DNA of 49,755 bases, taken from contig JAJRVT010000439.1 of the NCBI GenBank assembly GCA_024277175.1, forward strand, positions 1 to 49,755, written 5' to 3'. The position numbers and the translations under genes were made by a program. Below, one piece after another: positions 40,679 to 49,431 of the stretch (the first letter of the stretch is position 1; each line of letters opens with the position of its first letter). Origin of the DNA: Chloroflexota bacterium (GTDB lineage Bacteria > Chloroflexota > Anaerolineae > Caldilineales > Caldilineaceae). The notes beneath the pieces were generated by a model, which was not told the origin of the DNA, made no database searches, and worked only from the letters and a program-made list of their open reading frames with translations.

Positions 40679-43600
40679 TCATCCGCGTTCTATTCTCTTC
40701 CTGTCCCGGATCACCGTGCGGCGGCTGACGCCCAGCGCGGCGGCCAGGTCCTGATCCGTGGGCGCGGCGCCCTGTTCCTCCGCCTCCCGCAGCAGACGCC
40801 GGAGCGCGAGCCGCCGCCGCTCAGCCCTATCAACCACAGCCTCATCCTCCGGCCCCAACACCGTCCAGACGACATGCACCCGCTCCCGGAGCGCGCCGGC
40901 CCTGGCCAGGGTCGCCTCCTGCTGCCGTGTCACGCCGGCCAGTTCGTCGTACGCGGCCACGATGGCCCGGTTGTTGGGTCCCTCACCGAAGAAACGGGCG
41001 CGCGTGTCGGGGTCGGCGATGGCCCCGGACTGGCGCTGGATCTCCCGGTACGCAGCTTCCACCAGCTTGTTCGCGCGTTCGTCCCATCCCAGCGCCCGGC
41101 AGAGGCGGGCCAGAGTCCACAGCCAGGTTTGAAGCTCCTCGCCCCCCACATCGCCCTGCGTATGGGCCGCCCATCCCCGGTCCGCCAGCGCCTGGGCCTC
41201 TTCCCGCTTGGTTTCCTCCCGCCCCAGCAGGGCCAGGCCCAGACAGGCCTCGCACTTGAGCCTTGCCAGCGGATCGCCGCTCTGGGTCCAGTTGCCGATG
41301 GCGCGGCGCAGCAGGGGGATCGCTTCCTCCCACCGCGCCTCGTCGGCCAGCAGAAAGCCCAGGTCCTGCTGGGTGAAGGCTTCGAACGCGACCGAGCCGA
41401 CGGCCTCGGCCAGGGCCAGGGCCTCGCGGTGGTGGGATTCGGCCGCCTCCGGGTCGCCGCGACGCCGGTCGATCAGGCCCAGGGTGTTGGTGGTGATGAC
41501 CACGCCCAGACGCTCGCCCACCGCAGCAAAGCGCTCCCGGGCGACGGTCACATGCTCCCTGGCGCCGGCGAAGTCGCCCAGGGCGTAGTCGGCCAGCCCC
41601 AGGGCCTGGTGCGCGATACCCTGCCCCAGGATGAAGTGGATGTCCCGCTGCGCGGTCAGGGTCTCCTCGGCCATGGCCAGCATCCGGTCCCAAGCCCCCT
41701 GGTTTTGGTAGGCTGAGAAGAGGTTGAGCAACGTGCGGGCTTCGCCAAAGCGATCGTCACAGGCCCGCTGCACCGCCAACGCCTGTTGGAACAATTCCCG
41801 CACCGCCGCGTCGCTTCCGCCCAGCATGCTCTCCACCCAGGCCAGCCCTTCCAGCGCGCGCCCCTCCTGGGGGCGATCGCCCAACGTCCGGGCCAGCGCC
41901 AGGGCGCGGGTGAGCAAGGCCTGGGCCTGCCGGTGATCGCCCATGCGCAGATGAAGGTCTCCCAGGATCTGATAGACCTCCAGTTCCTGGGCCCGATCGC
42001 CGCCGGCCTGGGCCAGAGCCAGGGCCGCGTCCAGGAGGGCCGCGGCCTCGGAGTGCTCGCCCGTGCGCGTGGCCCAGTGGCCCAGTTGGACCGCGCTCCG
42101 GACCTGTAACGTCTGGTCGCCCAACTGTTCAGACAGGGCCAGGGCCTCGTCCAGGGCCTGCTTCTGACGCGTACGGTCGCCGGTGACGTCGCAGGCCTTG
42201 GCCAGGGCCAGCAGGGTCTCCACCCGTTTCCTGTCCCTGTTGTCGGGCGCAAGCGTCAACGCGCGTTCGAAAGCCGTTCGGGCCTCGGTGAAGGCGAGAA
42301 GTTGCAATTCGTAGTGGCCGGCCCGGGCATAGACGCGGGCCGCGGCCTGGGCCTCGCCCGCCCGGTCCAGGTGCAACGCCAGCAGGCGTAATTGACCCTC
42401 CTCAGGCTCCGAAGCCAGCAGCTCGGCGATGCGGGCGTGGAGTCGCCGCCGTCCCTCGGATGGAATGCCGGCGTAGACGGTCGTCTGCACCAGGTCATGG
42501 ACGAAGCCGTAACCGTCGGCCTGGGGATGCAGCAGTGTGCGTTCGGTGAGCAGCGCGCCGATCCGGGCCAGCTTTTCGCTGGAAAGCTGGAGCAGGTCCC
42601 GCCAGAGCCGGAAGGGGACGCGGTCGCCGATCACCGCGGCCCCATCCAGGGCCTGGCGCGCCTCCGCGGGTAGGGCGGCCACCCGGCCCGCGACCAGGGC
42701 CTGGGGCGCAGATTCCCCCGCCCGGACGCTGAGCAGATATTCCTGGATGAAAAAGGGATTGCCGCCGGTGACGCCGCGGACCGCGGTCGCGTCCAGCGCG
42801 GAGCCCTCGGGCAGGAGGCGGGCCACCTCTTCCACGGAGAAGGGGGCGAGACGGATGGCCCGCACCCGCACCTGGCCTTCCCAAGCCTGGAGGGTCTGGA
42901 GGAAGCCGGCTTCGGCCAGTTGGGAGCGCCGGTAACCCAGGGCCAGGAGCAGCCGCTGGCGATCCAGCCGGGAGACCAAGGCCGTCAACAGCGCCCAGAG
43001 ACTCGGCTCGGCCCGGTGCATGTCGTCCAGGATCAGCACCAGGGGCGCGTAGTCCGACAGCGCGGCAATGAGGTCGATCAGCGCGTCGTAGAGGCGGGCG
43101 CGGGCCTGATCGCCAGGAAGGTCCGGCAGCCGGGCCAGGGGACGCCATTCCGGGAAGACCAGGGCCAGCGCGGCCAGGGTTTCCGGGGAAAGGCTTTCCG
43201 CCACCGGCGCGGCCTGGGCGGTATGGAGGAGGGGGGAGAGGGCTTCCACCAGCGGGGCGAAGGGGGACGCGCCCGGGTACTCGGTGGCCCGGCCGCTCAG
43301 GACGAGCGCGTCCCGCCACGCCGCGCTTTCTTCCAGATAGGCCAGGAAGCGGCTCTTGCCCATGCCGGCCTCGCCTTCCACGGCCAGCACGCTGCCGCGC
43401 CCGGCCTGTGCGGCCTCCAGCGCGCGCACCGCGGTCGCCCGCTCCGGAAGCCGGCCTACGAAGGGCATGGGCCGGGGCGCGGTCGCGGCCTGTTGGAACG
43501 CAGCCACCTCGGCCTCATCACGGATGCGCGCGGCCAGTTGCCGGCTCACGGGACCGGGGCGGACGTCCAGGGTCCGCGCCAGTATGCGCTCCAGGGATTC

Positions 43601-44236
43601 ATAGATGCGGAGGGCCTCGGCGAAGCGCTGCTGGCCGGCCAAGGCCCGCATCATGCCCTGGTAGCCGTCCTCACGCAGGGGATCAGCCTGGGTCAGACGC
43701 CGGTAACAGAGGAGGGCCCGGCTCAGTTCTCGGTTTTCCTCCGCGTGACGCCCCACCTGCTCCAGCGCGTCCAGATAGCTCTCGTGGAGGGCCACCCGGG
43801 GCGGCAGGGCCCAATCGTCATCGATTCCCGGCAGCAGTTCGCCCTGGTAGAGTTCAACGGCCTGGGCCAGCGCCGCCATGTCACCCGATTGGATGGCCGC
43901 TTCGAACCGCCACAGGTCCACATCCAGATCGAGGTCGGGGACCAGGCCGATAGTCTCCGGCGTGGTGACCAGCCAGTCGTCGTCCAGGGCCTGGCGCAGG
44001 CGGTAGAGGGTGTCGGAGAGGTTGCGGCGGGCGCGATCGGGGGCTGCGTCCGGCCAGAGGAGATGGGCCAGCCGTTCGCGGCGGCAGGCGCTCCGCCCGT
44101 GGAGGAGGAGGTAGGCCAGGAGTGCGCGCGCCTTGCCGCCGGGGATGATGCAGACGCGGTCGCCATTTTGTACGTGGAGTTGGCCGAAGAGGCGCACCGT
44201 TCGCGCCGGTGGCTCGGCGTGGGGATTACTGGACAT
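40679..44236 (-). CDS. BTAD-type transcriptional activator with AAA ATPase, TPR repeats and C-terminal HTH
   Basis: About 1185 residues. Order: winged-helix/BTAD start (VRLFGQLHV, RRERLAHLLWPDAAPDRARR, LYQGELLPGIDDDW), then an AAA ATPase (Walker A EGEAGMGKS, Walker B LVLILDDMHRAEP), then a very long run of TPR-like helices (residues about 620-1090), and finally a helix-turn-helix DQDLAAALGVSRRTVIRDRK. SARP/LuxR-type giants usually have a DNA-binding domain at one end only. Two starts are possible, MSSNPHAEPP at 44236 and MRKP at 44248; both overlap the end of the serine hydrolase gene. It senses an unknown signal. Confidence 0.9.
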   Translation of the reverse strand: MSSNPHAEPPARTVRLFGQLHVQNGDRVCIIPGGKARALLAYLLLHGRSACRRERLAHLLWPDAAPDRARRNLSDTLYRLRQALDDDWLVTTPETIGLVPDLDLDVDLWRFEAAIQSGDMAALAQAVELYQGELLPGIDDDWALPPRVALHESYLDALEQVGRHAEENRELSRALLCYRRLTQADPLREDGYQGMMRALAGQQRFAEALRIYESLERILARTLDVRPGPVSRQLAARIRDEAEVAAFQQAATAPRPMPFVGRLPERATAVRALEAAQAGRGSVLAVEGEAGMGKSRFLAYLEESAAWRDALVLSGRATEYPGASPFAPLVEALSPLLHTAQAAPVAESLSPETLAALALVFPEWRPLARLPDLPGDQARARLYDALIDLIAALSDYAPLVLILDDMHRAEPSLWALLTALVSRLDRQRLLLALGYRRSQLAEAGFLQTLQAWEGQVRVRAIRLAPFSVEEVARLLPEGSALDATAVRGVTGGNPFFIQEYLLSVRAGESAPQALVAGRVAALPAEARQALDGAAVIGDRVPFRLWRDLLQLSSEKLARIGALLTERTLLHPQADGYGFVHDLVQTTVYAGIPSEGRRRLHARIAELLASEPEEGQLRLLALHLDRAGEAQAAARVYARAGHYELQLLAFTEARTAFERALTLAPDNRDRKRVETLLALAKACDVTGDRTRQKQALDEALALSEQLGDQTLQVRSAVQLGHWATRTGEHSEAAALLDAALALAQAGGDRAQELEVYQILGDLHLRMGDHRQAQALLTRALALARTLGDRPQEGRALEGLAWVESMLGGSDAAVRELFQQALAVQRACDDRFGEARTLLNLFSAYQNQGAWDRMLAMAEETLTAQRDIHFILGQGIAHQALGLADYALGDFAGAREHVTVARERFAAVGERLGVVITTNTLGLIDRRRGDPEAAESHHREALALAEAVGSVAFEAFTQQDLGFLLADEARWEEAIPLLRRAIGNWTQSGDPLARLKCEACLGLALLGREETKREEAQALADRGWAAHTQGDVGGEELQTWLWTLARLCRALGWDERANKLVEAAYREIQRQSGAIADPDTRARFFGEGPNNRAIVAAYDELAGVTRQQEATLARAGALRERVHVVWTVLGPEDEAVVDRAERRRLALRRLLREAEEQGAAPTDQDLAAALGVSRRTVIRDRKRIERG

Positions 44237-45419
44237 CGGTTTCCGCATCGCTCGCGATGTCAACAATTCCCTGAGCGATCTGGCGCCAGGAGTCAACTTT
44301 CCCAATCTTGCTGCCAAAGCGCAGCACAATCATATTGTCATCAGGAAACACATAGAGATATTGGCCCAAATGCCCCCAGGCGGAAACGATATATTTGTCT
44401 GTGTCAGTCGGGGCGAGGTTCCACCAGCCGTACTGGTAAAAGACGTTGTCTCCGAATTGAGGGACGTTGTTTTCCGGGTCTGTGCCCATGGACGCCTCCA
44501 TCCACGCGGTGGATACGATCCGCTCCCCATTCCAGTCACCCTGATTCAGGAGAAGTCGCCCGATCTTGGCGAAATCTACGGCCCGGGCGTTGAGTCCGCT
44601 TTCCATCTTGGCCATGCCGTCTTCTTCACTGTCAATACTCCAGGTGGCGTCATATTCCATACCCAACCGTTGCCAGAAGCGGACTTCGAAGTATTGGACC
44701 ACCGATTGTCCCGTCGCCCTTTCCAGAACAATCCCCAGGACGATAGGGTTGAAGGTGTTGTAGACGAAGGTCTTGTGGGGCGCTTCGGCCAGCGGAAGAT
44801 TAACCACCACGTTTCGCAGATACGGATGATAGTAGGCCCTCGATTTATCGTGCCAGGGGATGTCCGTGTCTTTGAAGGCGATGCCGGACTTCATGGACAG
44901 GAGGTGCGCAAGGGTGATGCGCTGATAGTTGGCATCCACTTGCAAGAGTTCGGGGATGTACCGGGTAACCGGATCGTCCAGGCTATCGATGTAGCCGTCA
45001 TCGATAGCCATGCCGACCAGCAACGAAGTAATGGATTTGGCGATAGAAAAGGAGGTGACGATGGAGTCTCTCGCGTAGCCGTTGAAATACCCTTCGTAAA
45101 GAACGACGTCGTCTTTGATCACGAGAAAAGCGGTTGTACCAGTCGCCTCCAGCAGATCGTCCAAACTTGAACGCTGGGGTTTGCCTTTGTATTGATAGAG
45201 GATAGCGTCGGAGGAAACCGCGTCGATATTCCGGTCGAAGTGAAATGCGGGCGGCGCGTGTTCAATGGTTTGGTAGGGAAAACGTTTGTAATCGTCGATA
45301 TCTGATGATTTCCAGGCAATCCACCGTCCCGTAAAAGTGTGGGTTCGAGACGCAACGATGAAGTAGGCAGCGCTCAGGACGCCGATGAGGATCACGGTGA
45401 CGATGGAAAGTTGCTTCAT
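44226..45419 (-). CDS. Class C beta-lactamase-fold serine hydrolase
   Basis: 397 residues. An N-terminal hydrophobic stretch (SIVTVILIGVLSAAYFIVAS) anchors or exports it. The nucleophile motif is SIAK (Ser125-Lys128) in TSFSIAKSITSLLVG, the tyrosine is in FVYNTFNPIVLG, and the third box is GHLGQYLYVFP (HLG in place of KTG). This layout is close to 6-aminohexanoate-dimer hydrolase and esterases of the family rather than true beta-lactamases. The ATG at 45419 has a weak ribosome site. The stop overlaps the start of the BTAD regulator, suggesting the two are made together. Confidence 0.88.
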   Translation of the reverse strand: MKQLSIVTVILIGVLSAAYFIVASRTHTFTGRWIAWKSSDIDDYKRFPYQTIEHAPPAFHFDRNIDAVSSDAILYQYKGKPQRSSLDDLLEATGTTAFLVIKDDVVLYEGYFNGYARDSIVTSFSIAKSITSLLVGMAIDDGYIDSLDDPVTRYIPELLQVDANYQRITLAHLLSMKSGIAFKDTDIPWHDKSRAYYHPYLRNVVVNLPLAEAPHKTFVYNTFNPIVLGIVLERATGQSVVQYFEVRFWQRLGMEYDATWSIDSEEDGMAKMESGLNARAVDFAKIGRLLLNQGDWNGERIVSTAWMEASMGTDPENNVPQFGDNVFYQYGWWNLAPTDTDKYIVSAWGHLGQYLYVFPDDNMIVLRFGSKIGKVDSWRQIAQGIVDIASDAETDVQ

Positions 45420-45611
45420 AAAAATTGCCCCCCCCCAGGAGACCGTCAACGGCCGATGGTCTGCGCTATACGGTAGTTGGTCAAGCAATTTCCCGGCATG
45501 AAATGATGCTTACGTCCAAACCGCCAGCGTGTATCGATCATACCACAGGGGGAACCGTCCCGCAATGCATTCTGTAAAAATTGGATGCGTTCCAGATTTG
45601 AGGCCAGACCC

Positions 45612-45676
45612 GCATTCCGGGATTCGACCAGACCATCCCTCGCGGCGGTGTGTCTTATGGTCGAATCCCGGAATGC
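45612..45676. repeat. Perfect 19-bp inverted repeat
   Basis: 45612-45630 and 45658-45676 pair perfectly (GCATTCCGGGATTCG...) around a 27-base loop holding CATCCCTCGCGGCGG. No coding potential. It may be another intergenic mobile repeat. Confidence 0.85.
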
Positions 45677-45709
45677 TGCCACCTCCGCTTTCCAAAAAGT
45701 TGGGGTGCA

Positions 45710-45749
45710 TCCTATAAAAATAACGGGCGGATTCCTGGGAATCCGCCCG
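45710..45749 (-). terminator. Rho-independent terminator after tpiA
   Basis: On the minus strand a perfect 11-bp stem (CGGGCGGATTC/GAATCCGCCCG, loop CCAG) is followed by TTATTTTTAT. It lies about 70 bp past the tpiA stop. Confidence 0.8.
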
Positions 45750-45775
45750 CTCTGACCACGCTGATTCGATTCATC

Positions 45776-45802
45776 TTCCAGGAAGCTGGCAGCTTCCTGG
45801 AA
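45776..45802. other. Perfect 12-bp hairpin just after the tpiA stop
   Basis: TTCCAGGAAGCT and AGCTTCCTGGAA pair perfectly around GGC, 15 bases past the tpiA stop on the minus strand. It may guard the 3' end of the message. Confidence 0.7.
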
Positions 45803-45817
45803 GGTCAACACACACAC

Positions 45818-46585
45818 TCACCCATAGACCTCAGCTGTGATACGCACCATGGCGCTGTAGTTGTCCGGCTGCAGGGCCGCGCCGCCGATGAGCGCGCCGT
45901 CGATGTCCGGCTGCTGCATGATCTCGCGGATGTTCTTGTCCTTGGTGCTGCCGCCGTAGAGGACCCGGGTGTTCTCGGCCACGTCCTGGCCGAAATCGGC
46001 GGCGATGGCCGCGCGCACCACGCTGCCGCAGATCTCCTGGGCCTGCTTCGCGGTCGCGGCCAAGCCGGTGCCGATGGCCCAGATAGGCTCGTAGGCGATG
46101 ATCAGGCTCTGGACCTGGTCGCCCGTCAGCCCGGCCAGTGCGGCCTTGACCTGCCCGCTGACGAAGGACTGGGTTTCGCCGGCCTGGTTCTGTTCCAGGC
46201 TTTCGCCCACGCAGACGATGGGGATCAGACCGTGGGCCAGCGCGGCTTTGATCTTCTTGTTGACCGTCTCATCGGTCTCGGCGAAGTACTGGCGTCGCTC
46301 GCTGTGGCCAATGATCACATATTCCACCAGCCCCTCCAGCATGGCCGGGCTGATCTCGCCCGTGTATGCGCCGCTCTCGGCCCAGTGCATGTTCTGCGCG
46401 CCCAGGCCGATAGAACCGCCGTCCAGCACCGCACGCACGGCCGGCAGGCAGACGAAGGTGGGGCAGAGCACCCGGTCTACGCTCTCCTCATCGGCGACCT
46501 GATCGCGGATGGCGGTGGCCAGCTCGACCGCCTCGTCGATGGTTTTGTTCATTTTCCAATTGCCAGCCATCATCGGTTTACGCAT
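45818..46585 (-). CDS. tpiA: Triosephosphate isomerase
   Basis: 255 residues. Interconverts dihydroxyacetone phosphate and glyceraldehyde-3-phosphate. AGNWKMNKT holds the substrate-binding lysine, [12 protein letters not shown] the electrophilic histidine, and [11 protein letters not shown] the catalytic glutamate of loop 6. The ATG at 46585 has AAAGGA upstream. It is the last gene of gap-pgk-unknown-tpiA, 12 bases after the unknown gene. Confidence 0.98.
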   Translation of the reverse strand: MRKPMMAGNWKMNKTIDEAVELATAIRDQVADEESVDRVLCPTFVCLPAVRAVLDGGSIGLGAQNMHWAESGAYTGEISPAMLEGLVEYVIIGHSERRQYFAETDETVNKKIKAALAHGLIPIVCVGESLEQNQAGETQSFVSGQVKAALAGLTGDQVQSLIIAYEPIWAIGTGLAATAKQAQEICGSVVRAAIAADFGQDVAENTRVLYGGSTKDKNIREIMQQPDIDGALIGGAALQPDNYSAMVRITAEVYG

Positions 46586-46597
46586 GGTTTTTATCCT

Positions 46598-46978
46598 TTA
46601 TTTTTGTGGATCAATCTCTTCAATCGCCTGCTCTTCCTCTTCCTCTGGCGGGGCGTTGAAACGGGCCAGTTCCTCGGCGTATTCTTCTGCGTTGAGCCAG
46701 CGGCCGCCGGAGATGGTATGGTCGATCAGCTTCTTGTTCGAGTCGAACCAAAGCTCCACCTCCACCTGGCCGAAGCAGCGTTTTGCGCCGCTGGTATGCA
46801 TCACCTTGCGCGTGAAAAATCCCTTGCCCTCGTCCTCGCGACTCAGCTCGTTGAAAAGGTCAACGCGTCCGTGGACCGGCTCCCGGCAGCGATGGTCCAC
46901 TGCGTAGATGTCCAGGAAACGGTTGTCGTCACCCCGGTTGCCTCCGATCAGATTGGCGAAACGTTTGAAGAAGCCCAT
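46598..46978 (-). CDS. Unknown 126-residue protein inside the glycolytic block
   Basis: Between pgk and tpiA, 12 bases before tpiA. MGFFKRFANLIGG gives a basic amphipathic start; HRCREPVHGRVDLFN, KRCFGQVEVELWFDSNKKLI and GGRWLNAEEYAEEL follow, and the end is very acidic (PPEEEEEQAIEEIDPQ). Two cysteines (HRC and KRC) may form a pair. I do not recognise the family. The basic start could touch the membrane, and the acidic tail could bind a partner. Co-transcription with glycolytic genes hints at a linked role. Confidence 0.75.
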   Translation of the reverse strand: MGFFKRFANLIGGNRGDDNRFLDIYAVDHRCREPVHGRVDLFNELSREDEGKGFFTRKVMHTSGAKRCFGQVEVELWFDSNKKLIDHTISGGRWLNAEEYAEELARFNAPPEEEEEQAIEEIDPQK

Positions 46979-46989
46979 GATGTCTTATG

Positions 46990-47054
46990 AAGAGATTGGG
47001 AGATTGAAGAGATTCGGTCTCTCAATCTCTCAATCTCTCCAATCCCCAATCTCC
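46990..47054. repeat. GAGATTGG-type inverted repeat between pgk and the unknown gene
   Basis: Arms of about 15-17 bp built from AGAGATTG and CAATCTCT words pair with one mismatch, and the right side carries further CAATC words up to the pgk stop. No T-run follows on the minus strand. Same word family as the repeats at 19375 and 30517. Confidence 0.8.
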
Positions 47055-47058
47055 TTTT

Positions 47059-48237
47059 CTATTCTCGATCGTTCAATGCAGCTACGCCTGGCAGTTCCTT
47101 TCCTTCCAGGAACTCCAGACTGGCCCCACCCCCTGTGCTTACATGGGAAATTTTGTCGTCCAGCCCGGCCTGGCGCACCGCGGCCGCGCTGTCGCCGCCG
47201 CCGATGATGGTAGTCGCGTCCTCCAGCCCGGCCAGCATCTCAGCCACGGCCACCGTGCCCTGGGCGAAGACGGGAAACTCGAAGACGCCCATGGGCCCGT
47301 TCCAGATCACGGTCTTGGCCCCCGCCAGCCAGTTGGAGAAGTGGGCGATGGTGGCGGGACCGATGTCCAGGGCCATCCAGCCGTCAGGGACGTCCTCCAC
47401 GTTCACCACCTTGTTTTCAGCGTCAGCCGCGAACTGATCGGCCACCCGCAGGTCCACAGGTAACTGGATGATGTCTGCACCCTTTTCCATGAGGCCTGCG
47501 GCTGTGGCAATGGACTCCTGCTCCACCAGGCTGGCGCCCATGGGATAGCCTTCCGAGACCAGGAAGGTGTTGGCCATGCCGCCGCCGATGAGGATCGTGT
47601 CCACCTTTTCCAGCAGCGCTTGGATGACGCCGATCTTGTCGCTGATCTTGGCCCCGCCCAGGATGGCCACGAAGGGCGAGCGAGGGTTCTCCAGCGCGTC
47701 GCCCAAATAATCCAGTTCTTTCTCCATGAGGAAACCGGCCACCGCAGGCAGGTATTGGGCCACGCCAGTGGTGCTGGCGTGGGCCCGGTGCGCGCTGCCA
47801 AAAGCGTCGTTGACGAAGACATCGCCCAGTTTGGCCAGTTGTTGGGCCATCTCCGGGTCATTCTTCTTTTCGCGCGGGTCAAAGCGTGTGTTTTCCAACA
47901 GCAACACCTCGCCCGGCTTGAGGGCCGCGGCAGTAGATTCGGCCATAGGGCCGGTGGTCTCCGGGCAGAAGCGTACAGGCGCGTCAATCAGGGCGTCCAG
48001 GTGATCGGCCGCCACCTTCAGGCTCAGATCCGGGTTGGGCTTTCCCTTGGGGCGACCGAGATGGCTCATCAGCACCACGGACGCGCCGTTCTCCAGCAGA
48101 TATTCGATGGTCGGCAGCGCGGCGCGGATACGGGCGTCATCGGTGATATGGCCGTCGCTCAGGGGCACGTTGAAGTCGACCCGCACCAGCGCCCGCTTCC
48201 CTTGCCAATCCACATCCTTGATGGTTTTCTTGTTCAT
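47059..48237 (-). CDS. pgk: Phosphoglycerate kinase
   Basis: 392 residues. Makes ATP from 1,3-bisphosphoglycerate. [15 protein letters not shown] is the family signature, and [74 protein letters not shown] and GGGDSAAAV are all canonical. The ATG at 48237 has AAGGA upstream. It follows gap with a long perfect inverted repeat in the 177-bp gap between them. Confidence 0.98.
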   Translation of the reverse strand: MNKKTIKDVDWQGKRALVRVDFNVPLSDGHITDDARIRAALPTIEYLLENGASVVLMSHLGRPKGKPNPDLSLKVAADHLDALIDAPVRFCPETTGPMAESTAAALKPGEVLLLENTRFDPREKKNDPEMAQQLAKLGDVFVNDAFGSAHRAHASTTGVAQYLPAVAGFLMEKELDYLGDALENPRSPFVAILGGAKISDKIGVIQALLEKVDTILIGGGMANTFLVSEGYPMGASLVEQESIATAAGLMEKGADIIQLPVDLRVADQFAADAENKVVNVEDVPDGWMALDIGPATIAHFSNWLAGAKTVIWNGPMGVFEFPVFAQGTVAVAEMLAGLEDATTIIGGGDSAAAVRQAGLDDKISHVSTGGGASLEFLEGKELPGVAALNDRE

Positions 48238-48275
48238 GGGGTTCCTTATCCTTGCGGCAATAAAAAGCGTGAGGC

Positions 48276-48383
48276 GTGAGGCGTGAAACGTAAAACGTGA
48301 GATCGCTACGGTTCATCATTGCCGCGTTCTCACTCATTACGTCTTCACGCTTTACGCCTCACGTTTTACGTTTCACGCCTCAC
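48276..48383. repeat. Perfect 26-bp inverted repeat between gap and pgk
   Basis: 48276-48301 and 48358-48383 pair perfectly over 26 bp. The 56-base loop and flanks carry more copies of the GCGTGAGG/CCTCACGC words. Being inside an apparent operon, it could separate the amounts of gap and pgk message, by processing or partial termination. Confidence 0.85.
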
Positions 48384-48414
48384 GTCTTCTTCAATTGCTA
48401 CATTGACGGCGATC

Positions 48415-49431
48415 CTAGAGCTCCATCAGCCGTTCCGCCAAGTCGGCGGTGCGGTTGGAATAACCCCATTCATTGTCGTACCACATGGTGACCTTGACCA
48501 TGTTGCCGCCGATTACCTTGGTGTTGCCCGAATCAAAAATGGAACTGTGGGGGTTGTGGACGATGTCGCTGCTGACGACGGGATCGGTGACATACTCGAT
48601 GATGCCCTTGAAATCGCCTTCGGCAGCTTCCTTGATGGTGGCGTTGATCTCCTCCGCGGTCACGTCCTGAGCCAATTCCACGGTTAGGTCGGTGATAGAG
48701 CCGGTAGGCACCGGCACGCGCAGGGCGTAGCCATCCAGCTTGCCGTTCAATTCGGGCAGCACCTTGCCCACGGCCACGGCCGCGCCGGTGGTGGTGGGGA
48801 TAATGTTGACCGCAGCGGCTCGGGCGCGATGCATGTCCTTGCCCACCTGGTCCAGGATCTTCTGGTCGTTGGTATAGCCGTGGACGGTGACCATCAGCCC
48901 TTTGACGATGCCAAATTTTTCATGCAACACCTTGGCCACGGGAGCCAGGCTGTTGGTGGTGCAGGAGGCGTTGGAGATGCAGTCGTCGCTGGCGTCCAGC
49001 ACGTGGTCGTTCACGCCCAGCACCACGGTCTCGGCCGTCCCCTTGGCCGGGGCGGAGATGATGACCTTTTTGGCGCCGGCCTGCAAATGGCTGTCGTAGC
49101 CGGGCTTGCCATGCTTGGCGTTGTCGCGGACGAAGCCGGTGGACTCGATGACGACTTCGACGCCCATTTCTTTCCAGGGCAGGTTGGCGGGATTGCGCTC
49201 GGCCAGGACTTTGATCTCCTTGCCGTTGACGATCAGACTACCCTCGCCGGCCTCGATGTCGCCGGGGAAACGGCCCTGGGTCGAATCATATTTGGCCAGA
49301 TAGGCCAGCATCTTGGGGTCGGACAGATCGTTGATGGCGACGACGTCGAAACGATCCGGCTGCTCGGCCATCACGCGGAAGACCAGACGTCCAATGCGAC
49401 CAAAGCCATTGATTGCAACTCTTGTAGCCAT
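48415..49431 (-). CDS. gap: Glyceraldehyde-3-phosphate dehydrogenase (type I)
   Basis: 338 residues. [15 protein letters not shown] starts the NAD-binding fold, [17 protein letters not shown] holds the catalytic cysteine, [11 protein letters not shown] and [18 protein letters not shown] follow, and [11 protein letters not shown] is near the C-terminus. The ATG at 49431 has AAGGAG seven bases upstream. It begins the gap-pgk-unknown-tpiA block. Confidence 0.98.
   Translation of the reverse strand: MATRVAINGFGRIGRLVFRVMAEQPDRFDVVAINDLSDPKMLAYLAKYDSTQGRFPGDIEAGEGSLIVNGKEIKVLAERNPANLPWKEMGVEVVIESTGFVRDNAKHGKPGYDSHLQAGAKKVIISAPAKGTAETVVLGVNDHVLDASDDCISNASCTTNSLAPVAKVLHEKFGIVKGLMVTVHGYTNDQKILDQVGKDMHRARAAAVNIIPTTTGAAVAVGKVLPELNGKLDGYALRVPVPTGSITDLTVELAQDVTAEEINATIKEAAEGDFKGIIEYVTDPVVSSDIVHNPHSSIFDSGNTKVIGGNMVKVTMWYDNEWGYSNRTADLAERLMEL

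Larger units (their letters stand above)
45420..45817. other. 398-bp region with three perfect hairpins after tpiA
   Basis: No gene is supported here. From the tpiA side, the minus strand meets a hairpin at 45776-45802, an intrinsic terminator at 45710-45749 and a 19-bp inverted repeat at 45612-45676. The promoter for the serine hydrolase and the regulator must lie in the rest; no clear hexamers were found. Confidence 0.6.

Noticed and set aside
42920-44593. Plus-strand open frame opposite the BTAD regulator
   Set aside because: Low-complexity Gly/Gln/Arg text; the regulator on the other strand has Walker motifs and TPR-like repeats.
44226-45419. Antibiotic-resistance beta-lactamase
   Set aside because: The third box is HLG rather than KTG and the tyrosine motif differs; it fits the esterase/amide-hydrolase branch of the fold better.
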